This document shows, piece after piece, positions 1 through 5,732 of a stretch of 6,831 nucleotides of DNA. Source of the DNA: an uncultured Prevotella sp. (GTDB lineage Bacteria > Bacteroidota > Bacteroidia > Bacteroidales > Bacteroidaceae). The number at the start of each line of letters is the position of its first letter. The stretch's first letter is position 1. The stretch lies in NCBI GenBank assembly GCA_937916075.1, contig CALGHW010000216.1, forward strand, positions 1 through 6,831, read 5' to 3'. The translations under genes were made by a program, and so were the position numbers. The notes beneath the pieces are model-generated. The model did not search any database and was not told the origin of the DNA. It saw nothing but the letters and a program-made list of their open reading frames with translations.

Positions 1-263
1 ATCTTCAGGTTGTTCACCTCGATAATCTGGTTCCACATATAGGGCAGCATAGACAGGGTAAGATAGCCATGGGCGATGGTGGTCTTGAAGGGGCTTTCCT
101 CCTTGGCGCGCTCGGTGTCCACGTGTATCCACTGGTGGTCGAGGGTGGCGTCGGCAAACAGGTTGATGCGCTCCTGGGGCAACTCTACCCAATCTGAAAC
201 ACCGATGTTCTTGCCCAGCAAGGCGGCAAACTCGTCATAGCTATTAATGATTACTTTACTCAT
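1..263 (-). CDS. MaoC/NodN-type acyl dehydratase, 5' part only (3' end outside window)
   Basis: Reading leftwards from ATG at 263-261, 87 codons are open up to the window edge, so the protein is truncated by the window and not by mutation. The product resembles hot-dog-fold MaoC-like (R)-specific enoyl-CoA hydratases, closest to the NodN branch. These cytosolic enzymes add water reversibly to trans-2-enoyl-CoA thioesters. Visible support is residues 36-49, FADATLDHQWIHVD, followed by SPF (57-59) and TIAHG (62-66). Asp42 and His47 have the D-x4-H spacing of the catalytic pair of MaoC hydratases, and the AHG turn and following Leu-rich helix also fit. These proteins are usually about 150 residues, so a little over half is seen. 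The substrate cannot be told from this piece. The gene has its own leader and a terminator-like hairpin (391-447) lies upstream, so it is probably transcribed separately from the large gene behind it. Confidence 0.88.
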   Translation of the reverse strand, partial: MSKVIINSYDEFAALLGKNIGVSDWVELPQERINLFADATLDHQWIHVDTERAKEESPFKTTIAHGYLTLSMLPYMWNQIIEVNNLK

Positions 264-303
264 TTCTGTTTTCTTTTATATGATTTGTAGTTATTTCTTC
301 GTG

Positions 304-311
304 CAAATGTA
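304..311 (-). promoter_or_regulatory. Partial Bacteroidota promoter (-7 box) for the dehydratase gene
   Basis: On the minus strand these bases read TACATTTG, matching the Bacteroidota -7 consensus TAnnTTTG. They lie about 40 bases before the ATG at 263, giving a leader of roughly 35 bases. I see no TTTG -33 element at the expected 18-20 base spacing, so the call rests on the -7 box and position alone. No clear Shine-Dalgarno sequence precedes the ATG; the leader is A-rich, as is common in this phylum. Confidence 0.4.
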
Positions 312-390
312 ACAAAAAAAACTGATACCGAGAAGTTACTGCCGGCTAAAATGCACAAAAACGACAAAAATGAGCGAAAATGACAGCTTT

Positions 391-447
391 AAAAGCGTGG
401 GACAAGCGTTCGCCCCGTTCCAGGCTATTCGCTCGTCCCACGCTTTT
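391..447 (-). terminator. Long stem-loop, likely terminator of the large surface-protein gene
   Basis: AAAAGCGTGGGAC (391-403) is matched exactly by its reverse complement GTCCCACGCTTTT (435-447). After one mismatch (404/434) the stem continues with AGCG (405-408) against CGCT (430-433). The result is a 13 bp perfect stem plus 4 bp around a 21-base loop. It begins 22 bases after the TAA of the large minus-strand gene. Transcribed leftwards it ends in a short U run (TTTTAAA), so an intrinsic terminator is the natural reading. On the plus strand it is followed by GTTTTAT, so it could stop transcription from either side. The loop holds an imperfect copy of part of the stem, which is unusual for a simple terminator. 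Confidence 0.75.
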
Positions 448-469
448 GTTTTATACAGAGGGATATACT

Positions 470-3400
470 TTACTTCAAATTCACCTTATAGCTGTGGATA
501 CCTTCTGCGGATGTCTTCTGAATCACGTAGACACCGGCTTTCAGTCCTTTCACAGCCTCAGCAGGAGTGGCGGACATGACTTCGGCCACCTTCTCGCCAC
601 GGAGATTGAACACAGTGATGTCGGCCGGGGCGGCATCGATGGCAGTGATGGAAGTGGTCTCCGTATTATTCACCGACACGGGAATATATATGTCGGCCGC
701 ACCACGTGAGGCTAACTTCACGTAAGCCTCATGCACGCCTACCTGGTCTGAATGGAACTTCACGGTAAACGTGCCGCCAGCTACAGGAAGCTCGCTCGCA
801 GAGAGACTGAACTTGCTCTTATTGGCGCCGCCTAATGTCAGTTTGACAGGCTCGGCGAGATTCTCGGTCGTCACGGTCACGGCAGCCGACTCAGCGTCCT
901 TGTTTACCAGGGCCACAAAAGCCAGCTGGGTCTCAGACGGACGCATCACCGGAATGTCCGTGCGGCCGTAAGTCACGTCATCAATATAATAGGTGGCGGC
1001 ATGCTCGCGTCCGCGAATGCTCTTGAAGCGGAATCCCATGAAGAACACGTCGGCCAGGTCCTGACCGGTGAGGTCGATATGATACTCGTTCCACTCGCCA
1101 CTCTCGTCCTTGGTGCAAGGCATGGTCAGTCCGCCCACAGGAGCCACATACATCTCGTCGGGATCTTCCATATCGATATAGCAGAGCTGGAGCGTATCGG
1201 TCTGGTTGTCCATCAAATAGTCGCCACGCACACGGAAGGTGAACATCTTGGAGGCGGAATTCTTGAAGTCGAGCGCAGGCGTGACAAGCATCATCTCCAC
1301 AGGAGTCTCATCGCCGTCGGCCACCTTGGAGTCGTATGCCGTCACCTTGGCCACCTTCTCGCCTACCGACTCGTCGGTGTCGCCAAACTCATAGCCCCAC
1401 CAGGCACGAGTGCCTTCCTGGGCAAGATTCTTCCATCCGTCTATCTTGAGCGGCTCATTCTTGGTGACGGTAGAGAAGGTCTCATGGAGCAGTTTCACGG
1501 GGTTTGACGCATCCAGCGGCAATTCGTCGCCTTCCTTGCCAGGCTCGGGGGTATCATTATCGGTGGCGGTACCCTTCAAGGCCACATGAATGGTATCTGT
1601 ACCGAGGGCCGAGATGATGAGCTCGTTGGCATACTCACCGGCGGTCTGCGGTGCGAATGTCACTGTTATCTGTGCGGCATTATCCTTCAGCAACATGGTA
1701 TTGTTGATACGGAATGTGCCGGCGTCGCGCACCTCAATCTTTCCATAATCCGGCAGATGGGCGGTGGTCACGGTGAGAATCTGGTTCTGAGTCTCTCCTG
1801 CCTTCACACGGAAAGGCTCCACGGTGGCAGGCTCCACGGTAATCACCGGAGGATTCTGCTCGTCGATGGCATAAGCCTGCAGTTTGAAGGTCTGCGACAG
1901 GGAGGGTACGCTGGGGCAGTCGATCAGCAGATTGGCCAGATGCTTGCCGATGGCTGTCGGCACGTAGCTGATGACCACATCGGTCTCGCTGTTGCCCTTC
2001 TTGATGGTAGAGACAGAGGTGGCAAACATCTTCTTACCAGTACCGGTCAGCTCGATGGTGGCATCCTCGGGCAGGCTTCGGGCACTCACGTGGATGGTGT
2101 CCATAGGAAGAGTCTTGCCCACTACGCCGGCAAACATCGCGGTCTTCACGGGAGTCACGGTCAAGGATGGCTCTTCCAGCTCCTCCACCATGATGTCGTC
2201 CTTGCCTCGCGGAGCTACGATAACAGCAGCGGCAGAGGTGGACAAGCCAGTCACATACACCGGTGTGGTGGGGATGGCGGTACCGATAAGCGAGGTACCC
2301 TTGAAGATACGGAGCTTGCCTTTCACCTCGGTGCCGTCAGAAAGTTCGGGCTGGACCATACCCTCGGCAAAAGTGTCGGCCGACGAGCTGATAGTCACAT
2401 GCTTGACCACCACCAGGCGGTTGACGTAATCCTTGGCCTGGTCTTTCAGCTGGGCCAGTGTCACCTCGGCCGGCTCGATGGTCTGGTTGTGTGACAGACA
2501 GGTGCCCAGACTGTCGGCAAAGGCCGACGGGGTCAAGGAAACCATGCCGAATGAGCTGGCCAGCGTGCCGATAAAGCTTGTAAGCTTATCGCCAGTCTGG
2601 TAGGTATGGGTCAACACGCCGTCGGCATCCTTCACCATCAGTCCTGCCGTGGCATCCTGCAAGTAATAGGTCTTTGTGGCAGCGCTGCTGTCCACGTAGC
2701 TCACCACGGCCTCGCCTGTATAGCGATAGGTCAGTCCCTCTTCGGAATCCTTGGCAATCAGCTCCTTCAGGGTGGGCACGTCATTCACAGGCTCGGCATA
2801 CCAGGTGACATTGGCTGTCACGTCGGCCATGCCTTCGCTGGTGAAGGTCAGTGTGGCGCCATTGGCAGAGGCTGCGGCGGTATTGAGTGTCAGCGTAAGG
2901 GGTGCGCCATCGTTGCTCATCACGTCGTCGGCAGAGAGTGTGGCAGGGCTTACTGTCAGCTCATCACTGCTGGAACTGACTGTCACATCGCCCTTCAGAT
3001 TGACACCTTTCACGGTCAATGTGCTGTGTGCGGTCATGCCAGAGAGCAACATGCCGAAGTTGAGTCCGTCCTTGCCAAAAGAGATGACGGGGTCTTGCTT
3101 GGGCTCTTCCGATGACTCACCAAACAAGCCGGCATAGCTGTCGGCGATACGGAGCGATCCTACCAGCATCTCGGGAGCTGTGGCAGAAGCAGTAGTGCCT
3201 TGTCTGAGCTCAAATCCCTGCAGACCATACGAGCCCAAGGTAGCCCCTTCTTGAATTTCTGCATCGACCGTCGTCGGTTCGCTTTTGAAATCTGTCGGGT
3301 TAATGTACAAGGAAACCTTATCGTTCTGATGGTCGTCTGCATCTATCGCATACTTCACTACCACAAGCAGCGTTGTTCCTAAATCGTATGCTTGCTCCGC

Positions 3401-3916
3401 CATTTTCGGCGTTGCGGATCCACGTGCTACACCGACAGTAAATTGACCGTTGTCGGTCTTATTAATAAACAAGCGTCCATACTCTGTCGGTGAAGTACCT
3501 GCCTGGACAACCGATTTTTTGGAACGCGGCAAAAAGCCCATCACATAAACGGCCTTAGAAGGAAGAGCCGTTACCTTCACAAGGGCTGAGGCATAAACGT
3601 CTCCATTCTTTATACCGTCTTCACTGGGGTCAAAGCGCACCAGCAGGTCCTCACCATTCTTGGCCTGTCCTAACTTCACACTCTTACCTTTCACTCCACC
3701 CGGATAGCCTTCATAGGCCAGGGTCTCGTCAACCACCTGAATGGGGGCTTCCAGATTACTGCCATATTTTCCCCATCCGCCTTGGCCGTTGAGGTCGCCT
3801 ACGGGATAATCAAAGTTCTCCTGCCACTGTATCTGGGCCAACACCTTGCAAGGCACCGCCAACAGGACGGACAGTAGCAAGAATAGACTTGCTGTCAGAT
3901 TGTAAATCTTTCTCAT
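470..3916 (-). CDS. Large exported multidomain protein: LamG-like, Ig-like, OB-fold-like and jelly-roll modules with T9SS-like C-terminal tail
   Basis: This 1148-residue protein is exported and probably displayed on or released from the cell surface. I chose the ATG at 3916: it gives a compact signal peptide (MRK, Leu-rich core 11-21, cleavage VLA|Q after residue 27). The GTG two codons upstream is a less likely start. Approximate domains: LamG/concanavalin-like region 28-265 (opening WQENFDYPVGDLNGQGGW); Ig-like 276-375; OB-fold or DUF5689-like module 380-578 (YYLQDATAGLMV at 417-428, typical of these folds); Ig-like 583-684 and 690-785; acidic Pro/Gly linker 786-800; choice-of-anchor-J-like jelly roll 805-985 (HETFS at 811, DGWKN at 826, YYIDDVTYG at 976-984); Ig-like 991-1083; and a tail 1090-1148 (ITVFNLRGEKV, then LKAGVYVI) resembling Por_Secre_tail T9SS sorting signals. 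No catalytic motif is visible, so adhesion or glycan/protein binding is the default inference. It stands alone, with its own promoter and terminator. Confidence 0.88.
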   Translation of the reverse strand: MRKIYNLTASLFLLLSVLLAVPCKVLAQIQWQENFDYPVGDLNGQGGWGKYGSNLEAPIQVVDETLAYEGYPGGVKGKSVKLGQAKNGEDLLVRFDPSEDGIKNGDVYASALVKVTALPSKAVYVMGFLPRSKKSVVQAGTSPTEYGRLFINKTDNGQFTVGVARGSATPKMAEQAYDLGTTLLVVVKYAIDADDHQNDKVSLYINPTDFKSEPTTVDAEIQEGATLGSYGLQGFELRQGTTASATAPEMLVGSLRIADSYAGLFGESSEEPKQDPVISFGKDGLNFGMLLSGMTAHSTLTVKGVNLKGDVTVSSSSDELTVSPATLSADDVMSNDGAPLTLTLNTAAASANGATLTFTSEGMADVTANVTWYAEPVNDVPTLKELIAKDSEEGLTYRYTGEAVVSYVDSSAATKTYYLQDATAGLMVKDADGVLTHTYQTGDKLTSFIGTLASSFGMVSLTPSAFADSLGTCLSHNQTIEPAEVTLAQLKDQAKDYVNRLVVVKHVTISSSADTFAEGMVQPELSDGTEVKGKLRIFKGTSLIGTAIPTTPVYVTGLSTSAAAVIVAPRGKDDIMVEELEEPSLTVTPVKTAMFAGVVGKTLPMDTIHVSARSLPEDATIELTGTGKKMFATSVSTIKKGNSETDVVISYVPTAIGKHLANLLIDCPSVPSLSQTFKLQAYAIDEQNPPVITVEPATVEPFRVKAGETQNQILTVTTAHLPDYGKIEVRDAGTFRINNTMLLKDNAAQITVTFAPQTAGEYANELIISALGTDTIHVALKGTATDNDTPEPGKEGDELPLDASNPVKLLHETFSTVTKNEPLKIDGWKNLAQEGTRAWWGYEFGDTDESVGEKVAKVTAYDSKVADGDETPVEMMLVTPALDFKNSASKMFTFRVRGDYLMDNQTDTLQLCYIDMEDPDEMYVAPVGGLTMPCTKDESGEWNEYHIDLTGQDLADVFFMGFRFKSIRGREHAATYYIDDVTYGRTDIPVMRPSETQLAFVALVNKDAESAAVTVTTENLAEPVKLTLGGANKSKFSLSASELPVAGGTFTVKFHSDQVGVHEAYVKLASRGAADIYIPVSVNNTETTSITAIDAAPADITVFNLRGEKVAEVMSATPAEAVKGLKAGVYVIQKTSAEGIHSYKVNLK

Positions 3917-3975
3917 ACGCACTAAGATTTATAAAGTAATTAAAACATTAAGATTATATATTATCATATTAGAAA

Positions 3976-4010
3976 CATGGATGCATCTCCCTGAAAAACG
4001 TACTTCCATG
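3976..4010 (-). promoter_or_regulatory. Weak inverted repeat in the leader of the large surface-protein gene
   Basis: CATGGA (3976-3981) and TCCATG (4005-4010) can pair around a 23-base loop in the predicted leader RNA of the minus-strand gene. The loop contains the palindrome-like GATGCATC edge and an A-run. Only 6 bp are perfect, so the hairpin would be weak. I recognise no riboswitch or leader family. The element lies about 60-95 bases before the start codon. Confidence 0.2.
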
Positions 4011-4034
4011 ACAGGCGGAAGACTTACCACTTTG

Positions 4035-4064
4035 CAAAGATACGCAATTTGTATGAATTACAAA
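4035..4064 (-). promoter_or_regulatory. Bacteroidota promoter driving the large surface-protein gene
   Basis: Read on the minus strand, TTTG at 4064-4061 is followed after 18 bases by TATCTTTG at 4042-4035. This matches the Bacteroidota primary-sigma consensus of TTTG (-33) and TAnnTTTG (-7). Transcription would begin near 4028-4031, leaving an unusually long 5' leader of roughly 110 bases before the ATG at 3916. The leader is A/T-rich near the start codon and has no Shine-Dalgarno sequence. Confidence 0.65.
4048..4064. promoter_or_regulatory. Inverted repeat TTTGTA-N5-TACAAA, possible operator
   Basis: TTTGTA (4048-4053) and TACAAA (4059-4064) are perfect inverted repeats separated by TGAAT. 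The right arm includes the -33 element of the leftward promoter and the rest lies in its spacer, where a bound dimeric regulator would block polymerase. Six-base arms in A/T-rich DNA also arise by chance, and no regulator gene is present in this window. Confidence 0.25.
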
Positions 4065-4154
4065 CAATAAAAGAACACCTTTTTACGCCTATCTCATAAC
4101 AAAAAGACAGAAATTAGACTTTTATTGAAAAAAAAAAGCTTTTGATTGATTTTT

Positions 4155-4186
4155 TTTGCTGCAATAATGCAAAATAACTATCTTTG
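4155..4186 (+). promoter_or_regulatory. Strong Bacteroidota promoter for the VTC-DUF4956-DUF2490-lipoprotein operon
   Basis: TTTG at 4155-4158 and TATCTTTG at 4179-4186, separated by 20 bases, match both consensus elements of Bacteroidota promoters exactly. Transcription should begin at about 4191-4194, giving a leader of about 43 bases before the ATG at 4236. The only ribosome-site-like stretch is the purine run AAAAAAGAAAG at 4219-4229. A/T tracts directly upstream may enhance the promoter. It is the only clear promoter seen for the four plus-strand genes. Confidence 0.75.
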
Positions 4187-4235
4187 TAACAGAAATGTAA
4201 CATACCAACGATTACAATAAAAAAGAAAGTGCCTT

Positions 4236-5003
4236 ATGGACCTTGTCATTTCCCATTTCAGTCCCATATCGCTCGACGAGATGAGCGGCATCCGGCTCAT
4301 GAACCGAACGGACACCAAGTTTGTCACCTCGACCGACAAGCTGGAGCAATTGTTGCGTATGGCCGGTGATGACTATTTCATCCAAGAGATTGACGGCAAG
4401 CGCAACATGGAATACTTCACAGTATACTTCGACTCGGCCGACTACACCTTTTTCCGGGAGCACCATGACGGACATTGCAACCGACAGAAAGTGAGGATAC
4501 GGCAATATGTGGACTCCCAACTGAACTTTCTCGAAGTAAAGACCAAGAACAACCACGGCAAGACAAGCAAGAAGCGCATCGCCACGTCCCGGTGCCCGAT
4601 GGCTGCCCACGACGACCACTTCCGGCTCTGCGAAGACAGCGAGGCCAAGGGATTCCTGGACCACACCCTGCGGATCAATCCCCTGCAGCTCGACCGCAAA
4701 CTGGAAAACCACTTCCACCGCATCACGCTTGTCAACAAGGCCAAAACCGAACGGCTCACCATCGACACCGGCCTGTCGTTCTACAACCTGTCCACCAGCC
4801 GCAGTTGCTCGCTCGCCCATATCGCCATTATCGAGCTGAAACGCGACGGACTGCAGCCATCGCCCATCCTGGCCATGCTCCGCCAACTGCGCATCATGCC
4901 GTCGGGATTCAGCAAATACTGCATCGGCGAGGCCCTCACCAATCCGGACCTGCGCCAAAACCGCTTCAAGACACGCATACGCAAAATCATGAAGATATCA
5001 TAA
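4236..5003 (+). CDS. VTC domain (polyphosphate polymerase domain) protein
   Basis: This 255-residue protein has no signal peptide or membrane segment and should sit in the cytosol, perhaps at the membrane. It resembles the VTC domain of the triphosphate tunnel fold. In yeast Vtc4 that domain uses ATP to build polyphosphate, with basic residues lining a tunnel and an acidic residue binding metal. The expected alternating charged strands are visible: RTDTKF (24-29), VYFDS (63-67), RQKVRIRQY (83-91), FLEVKTK (98-104), KKR (112-114), ER-TID (172-177), IIELK (198-202) and SKY (226-228). The tunnel residues therefore appear intact, with Glu200 a candidate metal ligand. The length fits a stand-alone bacterial VTC protein without the SPX domain found in eukaryotes. 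It is the first gene after a strong promoter, 31 bases before a DUF4956 gene, a pairing well known in bacterial genomes. Polyphosphate synthesis by this protein is inferred; the true acceptor could differ. Confidence 0.88.
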   Translation: MDLVISHFSPISLDEMSGIRLMNRTDTKFVTSTDKLEQLLRMAGDDYFIQEIDGKRNMEYFTVYFDSADYTFFREHHDGHCNRQKVRIRQYVDSQLNFLEVKTKNNHGKTSKKRIATSRCPMAAHDDHFRLCEDSEAKGFLDHTLRINPLQLDRKLENHFHRITLVNKAKTERLTIDTGLSFYNLSTSRSCSLAHIAIIELKRDGLQPSPILAMLRQLRIMPSGFSKYCIGEALTNPDLRQNRFKTRIRKIMKIS

Positions 5004-5034
5004 AACCTAAAAACAACTTATTATCAATTTCATT

Positions 5035-5694
5035 ATGGACTTCCTTGGAATACACCTTTCCGAACTCTATGACTTAGGCCACATGGTGACCATGTTTCTC
5101 ATCAACATCTTCGCCATCTGGTGCATCATCCACTTACTCTATTTCCCCAAGAGCCGCCGGCGTGAGTATTATTTCACCTTCATGCTTATCGGCATCAGCG
5201 TCTTCTTCCTCATCTACCTGCTGGGCGGAGTCAAGATACGCATCGGCTTTGCCTTGGGACTCTTTGCCATCTTCGGCATCATCCGCTACCGCACGGAATC
5301 AATGCCCGTCAGGGAGATGACTTACTTGTTTGTCATCATCGCCATGTCGGTCATCAACGCCTTGAGCGACTCGCTGAGCTGGCTGGACATTCTCTCGGTC
5401 AACGGCTTGTTTATCCTATCGGTATGGGTCTTCGAACACATACACCTCAAGGAGGCCATGGCCGTCAAGATGGTGCAGTATGACCGCATCGAGCTCATCA
5501 AGCCTGACCAACACGCACAGCTCCTGGCCGACCTGAAGGAACGCACCGGACTGGACATCGTCAAAGTGGAAGTGGGCGGCATCGACTTCCTGCGCGATAT
5601 GGCCGTACTGAAAGTGTATTACCGCAACGGTGAAGACAACACCGCCAACCTCCAGACCAAGGTGAGGGGCGAACAGTGGACCAACGACCTCTAA
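5035..5694 (+). CDS. DUF4956 inner-membrane protein, VTC partner
   Basis: This 219-residue protein has about five hydrophobic segments, near residues 17-37, 45-63, 68-83, 95-112 and 117-133, followed by a soluble C-terminal part. The segment GLFAIFGIIRYRTE (75-88) is the hallmark of the DUF4956 family: a glycine-rich membrane helix ending in a conserved Arg pair. The tail (about 145-219) alternates predicted strands and helices (YDRIELI, LLADLKERTG, DIVKVEVGGID, AVLKVYYRNG) and resembles a small ferredoxin- or ACT-like domain; that resemblance is my inference. The function of the family is unknown to me. Its constant link with VTC proteins suggests it anchors the polymerase or moves or senses its product at the inner membrane. 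The ATG follows an A/T-rich 31-base gap without a Shine-Dalgarno sequence and is probably reached by the same transcript. Confidence 0.88.
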   Translation: MDFLGIHLSELYDLGHMVTMFLINIFAIWCIIHLLYFPKSRRREYYFTFMLIGISVFFLIYLLGGVKIRIGFALGLFAIFGIIRYRTESMPVREMTYLFVIIAMSVINALSDSLSWLDILSVNGLFILSVWVFEHIHLKEAMAVKMVQYDRIELIKPDQHAQLLADLKERTGLDIVKVEVGGIDFLRDMAVLKVYYRNGEDNTANLQTKVRGEQWTNDL

Positions 5695-5732
5695 ACATCA
5701 AAAACGACAAACATCAGAAAGACATGATAACT

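Larger units (their letters stand above)
3917..4235. other. Divergent intergenic region between the surface-protein gene and the VTC operon
   Basis: These 319 bases hold no gene that I can support and are much richer in A/T than the flanking genes. They contain one promoter in each direction (minus-strand elements 4035-4064, plus-strand elements 4155-4186). A short inverted repeat (4048-4064) overlaps the leftward promoter. A run of ten A (4128-4137) and a run of seven T (4151-4157) lie just upstream of or within the rightward promoter. A leader of about 110 bases precedes the large minus-strand gene. In-phase A and T tracts of this kind often bend DNA or act like UP elements; that role is inferred here. 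Confidence 0.7.

Noticed and set aside
1586..2494. A 302-codon open frame on the plus strand, antisense to the large surface-protein gene
   Set aside because: It is rich in His, Gly and Arg with no domain, signal peptide or promoter, and lies wholly opposite a gene with clear Ig-like domains. It is the expected antisense shadow of a G+C-rich coding region. The other plus-strand frames between 370 and 3382 were rejected for the same reason.
3917..3922. GTG at 3922 as the start of the large protein
   Set aside because: The ATG two codons downstream (3916) gives a standard signal peptide and needs no rare start codon.
4128..4158. A-run and T-run around GCTTTTGATTGA, considered as a terminator hairpin
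   Set aside because: The only pairing is A-tract with T-tract, without a G/C stem, and both flanking genes diverge from this region, so no transcript needs to end here.
4212..4958. A 248-codon open frame antisense to the VTC gene
   Set aside because: The sense strand encodes a coherent VTC domain behind a consensus promoter. The antisense frame shows no recognisable fold and would run into the promoter region.
4475..5077. A 200-codon plus-strand frame overlapping the VTC gene
   Set aside because: It is Pro/His/Arg/Gln-rich, typical of an out-of-frame reading of this codon usage, and contains no hydrophobic core or motif.
5676..5732. A start at 5676 for the DUF2490 protein
   Set aside because: It would overlap the DUF4956 gene and place about 19 polar residues before the signal peptide. 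The ATG at 5733 gives a normal leader with a purine-rich site upstream.
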